From contig JBJHCR010000001.1 of assembly GCA_050486105.1 (NCBI GenBank), forward strand, positions 1-64,000: a stretch of DNA of 64,000 nucleotides. Direction: 5' to 3'. The position numbers were made by a program, and so were the translations under genes. This DNA is from JAEXNA01 sp050486105 (GTDB taxonomy: Bacteria > Vulcanimicrobiota > Xenobia > Xenobiales > JADMJV01). Of this stretch, positions 26,639 through 35,834 are shown piece by piece (the first letter of the stretch is position 1; every line of letters starts with the position of its first letter). Under the pieces are notes generated by a model. The model was not told the origin of the DNA. It saw only the letters and a list, made by a program, of their open reading frames with translations, and searched no databases.

Positions 26639-26656
26639 CAGTTTTGAGAGGTGACG

Positions 26657-26983
26657 ATGTCTTATCTGCTGTTATTTGGGGCTATTTTGAGCGAGATCGT
26701 GGCCAGCACGTTCTTGAGGCTGAGCGAAGGCTTCGAAGAGTACCGATACGGCCTTTGCTCGATACTACTGTTTGGACTTTCCCTCGCCTTATTGGCTCGG
26801 GCCATCAAGGTCGTCCCCCTTTCGGTGGCCTACTCTCTCTGGGCCGGCTTAGGTATCATGGGCACACTGGCTGCCGGTTATCTCCTTTTCGAGGAGAAAA
26901 TCGGGGTCCAACAGATTTGTGGAACGGCCTTGATCATCATGGGTGCGCTTCTGGTTCGCTTTTCAACTCCGGATCTGCCATGA
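26657..26983 (+). CDS. SMR-family multidrug/guanidinium exporter
   Basis: 108 aa from ATG 26657. An in-frame GTG 6 bases upstream would leave no room for the GAGAGG ribosome site. Four transmembrane helices. The essential Glu of TM1 lies in FGAILSEIVAST, and the GLGIMGTLAAGYLLFEEK segment is typical of EmrE-like members. It exports cationic drugs or guanidinium by proton exchange. A TetR operator precedes it and the TetR gene follows it. Confidence 0.88.
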   Translation: MSYLLLFGAILSEIVASTFLRLSEGFEEYRYGLCSILLFGLSLALLARAIKVVPLSVAYSLWAGLGIMGTLAAGYLLFEEKIGVQQICGTALIIMGALLVRFSTPDLP

Positions 26984-27048
26984 GAGTTGGGCTAAGAACG
27001 AGAGCAGGTTGTTCCTCCGCCCGTACATGAGGTAAGGTAGTCCCCGTC

Positions 27049-27591
27049 ATGGGGTCTAAGGCAGCACAGACGCGGCGGCGTCTTTTGAAGGTGGCGCGTC
27101 GATTGGTTTTCCGCGAGGGGGCGGGAAGTCTGACGTTGGACCTGCTTGCCCAGGAGGCGGGCCTGAGCAAGGGTGGGGTCCTCTATCACTTTTCTTCCAA
27201 AAGAGGCCTCTTTGAAGCGGTGGTCTGCTCTTTTCTCGATGACTTCGAGGAGCAGGTAGAGAGACTGTACCAGCTGGGTGAGCGCCCCTGGTTGGTGGCC
27301 TACCTGAAGGCGAGTTTTCCGGAGCAGCGAGTCGGACTTCTCAGGGAATTCCACGCCCTCTTTGCCATCATGGCTCTGGAACCAAAGCTTCTTGGTGTGG
27401 CTCAAGAACGATTCGAAAAGTGGCACACCAAAGCTCAGGAAGACGGCGGGGATCCGGTCACTGCCGGTCTGATTCGCTCGGCGATAGATGGTCTTTGGTA
27501 CAATGAAATGTTCGGCTTGAGCTTACCTGAAGAGCATCGCAGTGAACTTTTGGGGCGACTCGAAACCCTGGCCAGGGCAGAGGGGGGATAA
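27049..27591 (+). CDS. TetR/AcrR-family repressor
   Basis: 180 aa. N-terminal TetR helix-turn-helix (about 5-55: RRRLLKVARRLVFREG, LTLDLLAQEAGLSKGGVLYHFSSKRGLFEAVV). The C-terminal ligand domain is short, of the type found in small AcrR-like repressors. It most likely represses the SMR exporter through the 26625 dyad and senses an exported cation. 65 bp downstream of the SMR stop and 3 bp before the YihY gene, so all three may form one transcript. Confidence 0.88.
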   Translation: MGSKAAQTRRRLLKVARRLVFREGAGSLTLDLLAQEAGLSKGGVLYHFSSKRGLFEAVVCSFLDDFEEQVERLYQLGERPWLVAYLKASFPEQRVGLLREFHALFAIMALEPKLLGVAQERFEKWHTKAQEDGGDPVTAGLIRSAIDGLWYNEMFGLSLPEEHRSELLGRLETLARAEGG

Positions 27592-27594
27592 AGT

Positions 27595-28554
27595 TTGGAG
27601 GTTCGGGAGGTCTTAGAGCGCGAAGTTCGTCGAGTTTGGCTTCTGCTCAAGAGAACCGCTATAGAGTTCAGCGAAGACGATTGCTTTGTGCTGGCCGCCG
27701 CCGTGGCCTATTTTGCCCTAGCCTCGATCTTTCCCTTATTTTTACTCAGCTTGGCCGGGGCTGGTCGGCTCCTCGGTTCCCGAGAGGCTGCTCGGGATGC
27801 CATCACGCAATTTTTCTCCGATTTCTTGCCGGGAGCGCTGGGGACCCTGGACATGGTGATCGCCGCCCTAGTGCGCTCTCAGGCGGTGATGAGCGTCATC
27901 GCTGTTGTCGGTTTGCTTTGGACCGGCTCTCAGATCATCTATTACCTCGAGATGGCCATGAATTTTGCCTGGGACTGTCCACCCAGACCCTGGTGGAAGA
28001 GTCGCTTGAGAGCTGTGATTTTGACCCTCATCGCACAGGTCTTGCTCATTTTGTATTTCACCATCTCCTTGGTGTCCATCGCTCAAGAATTCCTGTCTAG
28101 GCTCCCCGGATATTCTTGGCTGGGTGAAAGTACGGTGGCTTGGGGACTGTCCTGGAGCATCACTTTTTCTATTTCTGTGGTGATCTTTGTTTCGCTGAAT
28201 AAATTTCTCCCAAACCATAGGGTGAGTTGGGGTGCTGCTCTCTTTGGGGGCTTGATCTCCTCATTGCTCTTTGAGGCAGCGCGCTTTGGGTTTCACTATT
28301 ATCTCGACAATTTCGCTAGTTATGATGTTTTTTACGGATCGATCGGAGGCCTAGTGATCATCCTGGCTTGGGTCTATTACGCAGCTTTGATCACTTTACT
28401 GGGGGCTGAATTGGCTTCAGAGATGGAAGAGATCTATCTAGGACACCGTCGGGTGCGCTGTCCATCCCGAGTGGGTGGGGGTAAGCGACTTCGTCTCTTA
28501 GCAAAAATGAAACCCTTGCCCGAGGCGGAGTTCGAAACCAAGTCAGAGGGGTAA
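27595..28554 (+). CDS. YihY/BrkB-family inner membrane protein
   Basis: 319 aa, TTG start 3 bp after the tetR stop with GAGGGGGG upstream. Six transmembrane helices and the family marks FVLAAAVAYFALASIFPLFLL near the start, NKFLPNHRVSWGAALFGGLISSLLFEAARFGFHYYL (short core: LPNHRVSWGAALFGG) and YDVFYGSIGGLVIILAWVYYAALITLLGAEL. The family was once called ribonuclease BN/BrkB; actual function is unknown, perhaps transport. The basic C-terminal tail is cytosolic. Co-transcription with the SMR-tetR pair is possible. Confidence 0.85.
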   Translation: MEVREVLEREVRRVWLLLKRTAIEFSEDDCFVLAAAVAYFALASIFPLFLLSLAGAGRLLGSREAARDAITQFFSDFLPGALGTLDMVIAALVRSQAVMSVIAVVGLLWTGSQIIYYLEMAMNFAWDCPPRPWWKSRLRAVILTLIAQVLLILYFTISLVSIAQEFLSRLPGYSWLGESTVAWGLSWSITFSISVVIFVSLNKFLPNHRVSWGAALFGGLISSLLFEAARFGFHYYLDNFASYDVFYGSIGGLVIILAWVYYAALITLLGAELASEMEEIYLGHRRVRCPSRVGGGKRLRLLAKMKPLPEAEFETKSEG

Positions 28555-28605
28555 TTTGAGTCCTTTTTAGAGGCTCGAATAGACCGCAAGAAGAACTGAG
28601 TTTCT

Positions 28606-30225
28606 ATGACCCACGAAGTGTTCAACCAGGTGCCGCCTTTTGTCAATTGCAGCCTATTCGACACCGACCCTCTACTCCTGGAGTTGGATTTAGATGCCGA
28701 GAGAGTTGAGCGTCTGAAGTCGTTCGGCTCGAAAGTGGGCAGCGAAGAAGTTCGCAGGCACGGCTTCTTGGCCAACGAGAATCCCCCGGTCCTGGAGACT
28801 CACGATCGCACCGGTCATCGCCGTGATCAAGTTCGCTTTCACCCGTCCTATCACGAGTTGATGGCGCTAGGGATGGGCTTCGGGGTTCACAGTTTGCCCT
28901 GGGAGGATTCAGAGCCATCGGAACAGGCTTTCCTTGAGCGGGCTGCCGGACACTTCATGCTGAGCCAGGTAGAAGCGGGAGTCGGCTGTCCTTTGACCAT
29001 GACTTTTGCTGTTGTTCCAGCCTTAGAAAAAGCTCCAGGGGACATCAGGGACACCTGGTTGCCCAAATTGACCAGCCGGGTCTATGACCCCAGATTTGTG
29101 CCCATTTCCGAGAAGAATTCGGGGACCATGGGCATGGCCATGACGGAAAAGCAAGGGGGGTCCGATGTTCGAGCGAATTCCACCCAAGCTACCCTCCAGC
29201 CCGAAGGCTCTTATCTGCTCAGAGGCCACAAATGGTTCTGTTCGGCTCCTATGAGCGACGCATTTCTCACTCTGGCCCAAACCGAGGCGGGTTTGACCTG
29301 TTTTTTCGTCCCTCGTTTTCGCCCTGACGGAGAAGTCAACAACCTCCATTTTATGCGGCTCAAGAATAAACTGGGCAATAAAGCCAACGCCTCTGGGGAA
29401 CTCGAATATCTTGATGCCTGGGCGACTCGCATTGGCGATCCCGGTCGCGGGGTGTCTACCATCATCGAGATGGTGAACCACACTCGCCTGGATTGCGTCA
29501 TCGGAAGTGCGGCGGTCATGCGGGCGGCTTTGGTGGAGGCTCTTCACCACGCTTGCCATCGACGCACCTTTGGGGCCGCGCTCAAGGATCAACCAGGAAT
29601 GAGGAACGTGTTGGCCGACCTGTGCCTGGAGGTCGAGGCGGCCTGGCGGATGGTGGTTCGTTTATGCCAGGCTTACGGTCGTTCGCACCAGGATCCGAAA
29701 GAGAGAGCTTTTGCCAGGGTGGCCACGGCCATCGCCAAATTTTGGGTTTGCAAGCGTGCTCCCATGATGGTGGCCGAGTGTTTGGAGTGCTTGGGTGGAA
29801 ATGGGTATATCGAAGACTTTGTGCTGGCCAGGCTCTACCGTGAGGCACCGTTGCTCTCAGTTTGGGAAGGATCTGGAAACATCATAGCCCTGGATCTCCT
29901 GCGAGCCTTAGATCGAGAGCCCGAAGCCCTCAAGGTCTTTTTGGATGAGGTGTCCACTTCGTCTTATGCTACCGGGCAGACCCTGCAAGCTAAAGTGCTC
30001 CAAAACGCCACTCCGTTTCAAGCCCGACGACTGGCACGCTCTCTGGCCCTGCAGTGGCAGGCTCAGCTGATGGAGAACTCATCGACTCCTGAAGCCGGGC
30101 ACCTATTTTATCGGAGTCGACTGGAGGGTGGGTCGTCGATCTTTGGAGTTCTGTCGGATTCGGATCGCTCGATTCAGGTTTTGGATCGTTTTCTCGAACC
30201 GATGCTGGAGAAGGAATTGGTATGA
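28606..30225 (+). CDS. AidB-like acyl-CoA dehydrogenase
   Basis: 539 aa, the length of the AidB branch (about 540 aa) rather than ordinary acyl-CoA dehydrogenases (about 380 aa). FAD-domain marks: EKNSGTMGMAMTEKQGGSDVRANST, GHKWFCSAPMSDAFLTLAQT and the late CLGGNGYIEDFVLARLYREAPLLSVWEGSGNI. E. coli AidB protects DNA during alkylation stress and has weak isovaleryl-CoA dehydrogenase activity. The N-terminal extension, PPFVNCSLFDTDPLL, is also AidB-like. It starts 51 bp after the YihY stop; whether the two are linked is unclear. Confidence 0.88.
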   Translation: MTHEVFNQVPPFVNCSLFDTDPLLLELDLDAERVERLKSFGSKVGSEEVRRHGFLANENPPVLETHDRTGHRRDQVRFHPSYHELMALGMGFGVHSLPWEDSEPSEQAFLERAAGHFMLSQVEAGVGCPLTMTFAVVPALEKAPGDIRDTWLPKLTSRVYDPRFVPISEKNSGTMGMAMTEKQGGSDVRANSTQATLQPEGSYLLRGHKWFCSAPMSDAFLTLAQTEAGLTCFFVPRFRPDGEVNNLHFMRLKNKLGNKANASGELEYLDAWATRIGDPGRGVSTIIEMVNHTRLDCVIGSAAVMRAALVEALHHACHRRTFGAALKDQPGMRNVLADLCLEVEAAWRMVVRLCQAYGRSHQDPKERAFARVATAIAKFWVCKRAPMMVAECLECLGGNGYIEDFVLARLYREAPLLSVWEGSGNIIALDLLRALDREPEALKVFLDEVSTSSYATGQTLQAKVLQNATPFQARRLARSLALQWQAQLMENSSTPEAGHLFYRSRLEGGSSIFGVLSDSDRSIQVLDRFLEPMLEKELV

Positions 30226-30406
30226 GAGACTATCTGGTCAGGTTGAGATCACCTATTGGCTGGGTAAACACCTTGTGGTCGCGTTCGTGTTCCCTGGTCA
30301 GGGAGAGATCGTGATGGTTCCCTAGGAAATTGGGATGCCGAGATCATAAGTTTGACCGCTCGGACTGGTCCGCAGCGATTCTGGATCCGAGGCAAGAGAG
30401 TACTGC

Positions 30407-31345
30407 ATGCCCATTGTTTTGAGGGTGGCTCTGATATTTCTTCTGGTCGCCGTATTGGCCGGAGGCATTGCCATGCTCGGAAATCAGCTCGGTCGCAAGA
30501 TCGGTCGACGCAAGATGACCATTTTTGGCCTCCGTCCCCGGCACACCTCAATCTTCATGACCACGGTGACCGGAAGCCTCATTGCGCTCTTGACTCTGAC
30601 TGTAGCCATGATCGGTTCTCGGGATGTTTACGAGGCGGTCACCGGCAGCCAAGAAAGACTGCTGAAGTTGCAACAGCGAGAGAAGCAGTTGCAAGAGCGA
30701 GTGTCTCAACTCCATGACAATGTTCGCCGTGGAACCATCATTTGGAACTACGGAGAGCGGGTAGCCTTGGTGACCATCCCGGCGGGCTTCGAAGAGGGGC
30801 AGGTGGCTGAAGCCATTGGACACTTGATGGTTCAGGTCAACAGTTTATCCATCCGCAAGAACAACAGAGTGGCTCTGATTCAAGGTGAACCTCTTTTCGA
30901 GCCTGACGAAATCCTGGTCAAGTATTCTCGTGACGAGTTTCGTACTTGGGTCGAGCAGTATTCTGGTCTGCCACAACCTGTGGGTGTCTGGGTAGTGGTG
31001 ACGGAGAATTGTCTTTTTCGCGACCCGGTTCCGGTGGACGTCGAGAGTTTTCCTGTGCGTATAGTGTTTCTCGAGGGTGACGTGGTTTTTTCGAAAGAGA
31101 TCAGTCCCGAAGAGTTTCTCATCGACTGGTACTACTTTTTGGAAGAGCTGAAGGCTACTGCGCTCAAAGAAGGCATGATTGAGATCAACGAAAGTCTGGG
31201 TGGTGAGATCACCGGAGACAGGTTGCGGGAAATCTCTCGCAAAGTTGACAATTTTGGGGGACGAGTGCGTCTCAAGGCTGTGGCCAACAGAGATCTGTAC
31301 CAGAGCAGTAACCTAGACGTGTCTATCGAAGTTGAACCGTTGTAG
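30407..31345 (+). CDS. DUF3084 membrane protein
   Basis: 312 aa. Two N-terminal transmembrane helices (about 1-24 and 45-68) flanking the conserved cytosolic turn GNQLGRKIGRRKMTIFGLRPRHTS, then a coiled coil (about 75-110) and a mixed domain. This is the layout of DUF3084, found mostly in cyanobacteria and relatives. Function unknown. It is followed closely by a YqgF-like nuclease gene, the same neighbour order I associate with cyanobacterial genomes, which suggests a linked function and supports the lineage placement. The 181-bp gap upstream has TTTGACC-type -35 matches but no good -10. Confidence 0.8.
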   Translation: MPIVLRVALIFLLVAVLAGGIAMLGNQLGRKIGRRKMTIFGLRPRHTSIFMTTVTGSLIALLTLTVAMIGSRDVYEAVTGSQERLLKLQQREKQLQERVSQLHDNVRRGTIIWNYGERVALVTIPAGFEEGQVAEAIGHLMVQVNSLSIRKNNRVALIQGEPLFEPDEILVKYSRDEFRTWVEQYSGLPQPVGVWVVVTENCLFRDPVPVDVESFPVRIVFLEGDVVFSKEISPEEFLIDWYYFLEELKATALKEGMIEINESLGGEITGDRLREISRKVDNFGGRVRLKAVANRDLYQSSNLDVSIEVEPL

Positions 31346-31358
31346 GAGCGCTGCGACG

Positions 31359-31802
31359 GTGAGGTCTGAAGACGTTGATTCTAAGGAAGTGCATCGGTGC
31401 GTCCTAGCTGTCGATCCTGGTCGTAAAAAGTGCGGTTTGGCGGTGGTGGACTCGGTTGAAGGCATTTTGTTCAGAGAAGTTGTGCCGTGCAGGGAATTTT
31501 CTCAGCGCGTTCGCGACGTATACCATCGTTTTCAACCATCGGCAACCATCATGGGTGGGAGCACCGGTTTCAAAGAGATCGCCAAGACCGTAGAACAGGC
31601 CTTGGGGGTAACCCCCGAGGAGGTCGACGAGCGTCACTCTACGGAGCAAGCCAAGCTACGATATTTCCAGGAGTTTCCGCCCCGGGGACTCTGGAAACTC
31701 GTGCCTCTGGGCCTACAAACTCCGCCGGTATGTTATGATGATTTTGCCGCCGTTGTCTTGGCGGAGCGATGGTTACGAAGGAGAGATAGGAATGAAATTT
31801 AG
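31359..31802 (+). CDS. YqgF/RuvX-like RNase H-fold nuclease
   Basis: 147 aa from GTG 31359, preceded by AGGAG with 10-base spacing. A longer frame from 31332 would overlap DUF3084. The N-terminal VLAVDPGRKKCGLAVVD carries the catalytic Asp of the RNase H fold, later acidic residues lie in EEVDERHSTEQAK and CYDDFAAVVLAERWL. Members process pre-16S rRNA ends or act on Holliday junctions. It is more divergent than standard YqgF and is probably the paralogue that accompanies DUF3084 rather than the housekeeping copy. Its end overlaps the next gene by 11 bp. Confidence 0.75.
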   Translation: MRSEDVDSKEVHRCVLAVDPGRKKCGLAVVDSVEGILFREVVPCREFSQRVRDVYHRFQPSATIMGGSTGFKEIAKTVEQALGVTPEEVDERHSTEQAKLRYFQEFPPRGLWKLVPLGLQTPPVCYDDFAAVVLAERWLRRRDRNEI

Positions 31803-33351
31803 AGCCATAGGAGCAACGAGTTTCCGAGTTCTTAGTTGTTTGGTGCTGGTGTTCAGTCTTGTTCTGAGCGGAATGGCTTTAGCTCAGAACCGAGGTAAGA
31901 AGAAGACCGAGAAAATGGATACCAGCAAGGGGCAGATTCTGCTGGCCGGCATGGTCTATTCTGCCGAAGACACCGGAGCCAACACCTTGACTCCAGGTAT
32001 CAACGCTATTCCCGGAGCTAAGGTCGAGATGTCGGGCGAGAATCTGGTCACCGAGACCGATGGCAACGGCATGTTTGTTTTCACCAAAGGCCCGGAGCGA
32101 GAGGTGGAAATCATCATCACCGCCGAGGGTTACCGCACCGAACGGCGCACGGCAAAAATCGACAAGGGAGCCACCATGCCCCCGAACCTGAGGATCGAGA
32201 TGCTCAGGGAGGGCACCAACTATGTGGGCAAGACCCCCACCGGATTGGGAACCCTTTACGTAGCCTACTCTCAGCGCATCGCCGATCAGTCGCAAAAGGG
32301 CAAGAGCGGCTATCAGTGGGATAGCAATCTGCAGACGGTGGCAGCTGCCATGGCCGCCGGCGCCGACCCTATGAATCTTGAGACCAACTACAACCCGGTG
32401 CCCCGAAACCCTAAGGACTCCTCTTGGAATCCGGTCAATCAGGCCCCCAACTCCATCATGATTATGCCTCCGAACTCTCCGTCTCGGAGCGGTTTTCATA
32501 ATATGCCGGCGGCTCCCTACTGGCTGTGCTTCGACGCCGAAGGCAAGACTCTCTACGTGGCCAATTCCGCTCGTCAAATTCAAGTTCTCGACGCCACCAA
32601 CCAGAACCGCTTGATCGCCAACCTTCCGGCCCAACAGAATGGGGTGGTCACCAGCCTGAGTCTCTCTGGCGACGGTCAGCACGTAATGGCTACCATCATG
32701 GCGGTCTCTCCCGGGGTGATGATGATCGACACCAAGACCAAAAATCCGGCGGCCTATCTGACCATCGACAAAGTTGGAACCATGACTCCCACGGCGGTGA
32801 CTTCAGGACCCGACGGCAGCAGGATCTACGTGGTCCTCAGCGGACAGGCCGGACAGAGCGGACAAGGCTTGCTGGTGGCTCTAGACCCGTACTCCGGCAT
32901 GACTCTGGGGAGCGCCCCGGTTGGGAATATGCCTACTGGTGTGGTCCTTTCCAAGGACGGTCGCCTAGCTTATGTGGCCAACTCCGGCTCAGGCACGGTG
33001 ACCGTGGTGGACGCCTGGGGGATGACCCCCATCGGGATTCTCAACGTTGGGGTGGGCCCCCAGAAGCTTGCTGTCACCCCCGACGGCAGCCGAATTTTCG
33101 TGACCAATAAGGGTTCGGACACGGTGACGGTGATCAATCCTATGACCAACTCTATCGCCGGAACTATTTCGGTTGGTAAGGGCCCCCTGGACGTTGCTGT
33201 CTCCCCCGACGGCAGTCGAGCCTATGTGTCCAATAAGGACGACGGCACCATCTCGGTGATCGACGTCATGAACCAGGCTGCGGTCCACGTCACCGATCCC
33301 ATGCCCAGATCCAGCCCCTACGGGGTGGCGGTGCGACCCGGAATGCAGTAA
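31792..33351 (+). CDS. Secreted YVTN beta-propeller with CarboxypepD_reg-like domain (copy 1)
   Basis: 519 aa from ATG 31792, preceded by AAGGAGAG. A longer in-frame start at 31735 lies inside yqgF. Signal peptide about 1-32. Next is a carboxypeptidase-regulatory-like beta sandwich (about 55-140: GAKVEMSGENLVTETDGNGMF). Then a YncE-type propeller (about 240-515) with repeats such as NMPTGVVLSKDGRLAYVANSG, VTVVDAWGM, KLAVTPDGSRIFVTNKGS, DVAVSPDGSRAYVSNKDDG. Such proteins are periplasmic or extracellular binding or adhesion proteins. A paralogue follows directly, so this is a tandem duplication. Confidence 0.85.
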   Translation: MKFRAIGATSFRVLSCLVLVFSLVLSGMALAQNRGKKKTEKMDTSKGQILLAGMVYSAEDTGANTLTPGINAIPGAKVEMSGENLVTETDGNGMFVFTKGPEREVEIIITAEGYRTERRTAKIDKGATMPPNLRIEMLREGTNYVGKTPTGLGTLYVAYSQRIADQSQKGKSGYQWDSNLQTVAAAMAAGADPMNLETNYNPVPRNPKDSSWNPVNQAPNSIMIMPPNSPSRSGFHNMPAAPYWLCFDAEGKTLYVANSARQIQVLDATNQNRLIANLPAQQNGVVTSLSLSGDGQHVMATIMAVSPGVMMIDTKTKNPAAYLTIDKVGTMTPTAVTSGPDGSRIYVVLSGQAGQSGQGLLVALDPYSGMTLGSAPVGNMPTGVVLSKDGRLAYVANSGSGTVTVVDAWGMTPIGILNVGVGPQKLAVTPDGSRIFVTNKGSDTVTVINPMTNSIAGTISVGKGPLDVAVSPDGSRAYVSNKDDGTISVIDVMNQAAVHVTDPMPRSSPYGVAVRPGMQ

Positions 33352-33404
33352 TTTGAGCCGTCGAAGCGCTGTGAGTTCAAAGTATTGAAAGGGCGAAAAC
33401 GTCG

Positions 33405-34934
33405 TTGAGGAAATTCAGGGGGTTGGGGGCGGTCTTGGTGAGTTTTGTGTTGCTGCTGGCCAACTCACCGGTGCTTGGTGATAAGTCGGAATCCTTTGGG
33501 CAGGACAAGAACCGAGGGCAGATTCTGATCTTCGGTCTCCTTTTTACCTCGGAGGAGTCAGGCGGAATAACTCTCTTGCCCGGAGTCAACACTGTCCCGG
33601 AAGCCACCGTAGAACTGTTGGGCACTTCTCACAAGACTCAGTCCGATGAAATGGGGCGTTTCCACTTCACTAAGGTTCCCGATGGAGAAATGCAACTCCG
33701 GATCTCCAAGCCAGGGTTCCGAGACGAAGTTCGTCAGGTTAGAGTGGATCGAACCTCTTTGGACCCGCAAAAGTTGAGTGTAGAAATGTTTGCCGCCGGA
33801 ACCGAGGGGGCCGGTGGGGTGGACCAGGCCCGAGGCAACATTTTTGTGGCCTACTCCGAACGGAGCAAGGACCTCTCCCGACACCAGACCAACAGCTTGC
33901 AAGCTGGGGACAACCTGATGGAACTCCTCCACGCCATAGCCATCGATGCAGACCCCTTTGACCTGAAACCCTCGCTTGCCGTGGACGGCAAAAGGCGGTT
34001 CGACGAGTCTTGGAACCCCATCACCTATGCTCCAAATACCCTGATGAATATGCCACCTAGAGTCCCTTCTCGAACAGTTTTTCAAAACCTCACCTCCCAG
34101 CCCCTATGGCTATGCTTCGATAGCGCGGGCAGGATGCTCTACGTCGCTACCCGAGATAAGTCGATCCAGGTCTTCGAGGTCGACCGGGATTTCGAGTTAG
34201 TGAAAACCTTGACCGATCGACAGCGTGGCGCCTTCACCAGCCTGACTCTTGGGGGGGATGGCCGGCATCTGCTGGCCACCGTCATGGGACCACAGTCGGG
34301 AATCATGCTGATCGACACCGAGACTCAAGATTCGGAGGCTTTCTTGATCTTGGACCAAAGTCCGAGCTTGAGCCCCACGGCCTCGGTATTGAATCGAGAG
34401 GGAACCAGAGTTTACGCTACCTTTAAGCCCTCGGTGGGCAGCAGTGGGCAAGGATTCTTGGCCGTCTTGGACCCCTACACTGGCGAAACACTGGGTCGGG
34501 TGGCCGTCGGAGACACTCCGGTGGGAGTTGCTCTGTCTCAAGACCAGACCCAGGTGTTTGTCTCCAATGCGGGTTCAGGGTCGGTCTCGGTTTTGCAGGC
34601 CGAAACCCTTACCGAACTGGCTCGCCTGCCGGTGGGAGTCTCCCCGCAGAAGCTTGCCGTCACCCCCGACGGCACCCGAGTTTTGGTGGCCAATAAGGGC
34701 TCCAACTCGGTGACCTTCATCGACGCAGAGCGCCGGGCGGTGCTCGGTTCGGTGAATGTGGGGGAGGGTCCGGTGGACCTTGCTGTCTCCCCCGACGGCA
34801 GCAGGGCCTATGTGTCCAACAGCGGAGACGGCACCATCACCACCCTGGATCTGGAAACAGCCACCAGGATCCACACCAGCACCGCTCTTCCCCGCTCACG
34901 TCCTTTGGGGATCACAGTGCGTCCCGGGCTTTAG
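33405..34934 (+). CDS. Secreted YVTN beta-propeller (copy 2, paralogue)
   Basis: 509 aa, TTG start. Signal peptide about 1-26. Same order as copy 1: GQILIFGLLFTSEE start of the mature part, carboxypeptidase-regulatory-like sandwich (about 60-130), then a propeller with PSRTVFQNLTSQPLWLCFDSAGRMLYVAT and KLAVTPDGTRVLVANKGSNSV. Identity to copy 1 is highest in the last propeller blades, including long shared DNA tracts near 33080/34660. The two copies are probably secreted together and may pair. Divergence of the N-terminal half suggests different ligands. Confidence 0.83.
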   Translation: MRKFRGLGAVLVSFVLLLANSPVLGDKSESFGQDKNRGQILIFGLLFTSEESGGITLLPGVNTVPEATVELLGTSHKTQSDEMGRFHFTKVPDGEMQLRISKPGFRDEVRQVRVDRTSLDPQKLSVEMFAAGTEGAGGVDQARGNIFVAYSERSKDLSRHQTNSLQAGDNLMELLHAIAIDADPFDLKPSLAVDGKRRFDESWNPITYAPNTLMNMPPRVPSRTVFQNLTSQPLWLCFDSAGRMLYVATRDKSIQVFEVDRDFELVKTLTDRQRGAFTSLTLGGDGRHLLATVMGPQSGIMLIDTETQDSEAFLILDQSPSLSPTASVLNREGTRVYATFKPSVGSSGQGFLAVLDPYTGETLGRVAVGDTPVGVALSQDQTQVFVSNAGSGSVSVLQAETLTELARLPVGVSPQKLAVTPDGTRVLVANKGSNSVTFIDAERRAVLGSVNVGEGPVDLAVSPDGSRAYVSNSGDGTITTLDLETATRIHTSTALPRSRPLGITVRPGL

Positions 34935-35048
34935 GGGGAGTTGGACTTCTCCCGAATGCCGCGCGAGGCCAGTGGTTCCGTGCTCCGGGTCCCTTCAGCC
35001 GGATCATATCCGGGCAAGTTATGTGGCACCGCTTAGAGTTCTTGGGCG

Positions 35049-35513
35049 TCAGCGAAAGTCGCAATCAACCTGTTCAGGGGTCAGCAGCGTGAGAATGTCC
35101 CTATAGCGTTCGAAATCTGCGAGGTTGCTGGTGACGATGTGATGCACTCCGTGGACCAGCGCTGTCGCCACAATATTAGCATCGTGCACTTGTTTGCCGG
35201 AAACCTGATAATTTGCGACTAGGCTCATCCACTTCTCAGTGACAGCCCGCGTTTCATCCAAGGAGACGGCAACTCGATGAAAGGTTTCGACGTTCTTGAG
35301 GCTGTCTTCGATAGGGAGCCCCAATCCATTGGCTGATCGAGGCCGGGTACATACCCCAACATATTCGCGAATGACTTGCCCATTTATACATAGGTTAGTT
35401 AGCCCCGGCAAACGTCGAAAGAACCCTGTGACTCGAGTATGCTGAGGTCGAGTGGGAACCGTGGCATCGAGAAGGACGTTGGTGTCTAGAAAAAGAGAAT
35501 TAGCGAGCGTCAT
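35049..35513 (-). CDS. VapC-like PIN-domain toxin
   Basis: 154 aa from ATG 35513 (a longer frame reaches 35558). PIN-domain acidic residues are visible: D in LFLDTNVLLD, E in QVIREYVGV, D in QVHDANIVA and D in SNLADFERY. This fold cleaves tRNA or rRNA in VapC toxins. The start overlaps the RHH antitoxin by 14 bp, as usual for such modules. The active site is intact. Confidence 0.85.
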   Translation of the reverse strand: MTLANSLFLDTNVLLDATVPTRPQHTRVTGFFRRLPGLTNLCINGQVIREYVGVCTRPRSANGLGLPIEDSLKNVETFHRVAVSLDETRAVTEKWMSLVANYQVSGKQVHDANIVATALVHGVHHIVTSNLADFERYRDILTLLTPEQVDCDFR

Positions 35514-35730
35514 CACTGTAAAGCTCGTCACGGCTCCAAGATGCTTCGGTGGTGACACCCTCTGCGAGTATGAGTTCGAACTCGCTCACAGACTCCTGAT
35601 CGTTCTCCTGAACCGAGGTGATGAGCATATGTCTCAACTCTTTCTGCAGTGAGCGGTTGTTCTTGGCTGCACGCTTTTTCAAGGCGGAAACAACGGCTTC
35701 GGGAAGATTTCTTATGAGTACGGACTTCAC
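35500..35730 (-). CDS. FitA/Arc-like RHH antitoxin
   Basis: 76 aa, GTG start. The N-terminal ribbon-helix-helix, KSVLIRNLPEAVVSALKKRAA then NNRSLQKELRHMLI, binds DNA, and the acidic C-terminus should wrap the toxin. It belongs to the FitA type usually paired with PIN toxins. It neutralises the downstream PIN protein and likely represses the operon. Confidence 0.82.
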   Translation of the reverse strand: MKSVLIRNLPEAVVSALKKRAAKNNRSLQKELRHMLITSVQENDQESVSEFELILAEGVTTEASWSRDELYSDDAR

Positions 35731-35834
35731 AACATGATGATAGCACTATCACTTGTGCTCATCAAATCTCGTCGTCCGCCAATCCACAAAAGCCACGGCC
35801 GCAAAAACCTCACTGACCACCAAAGACCAAAGCC

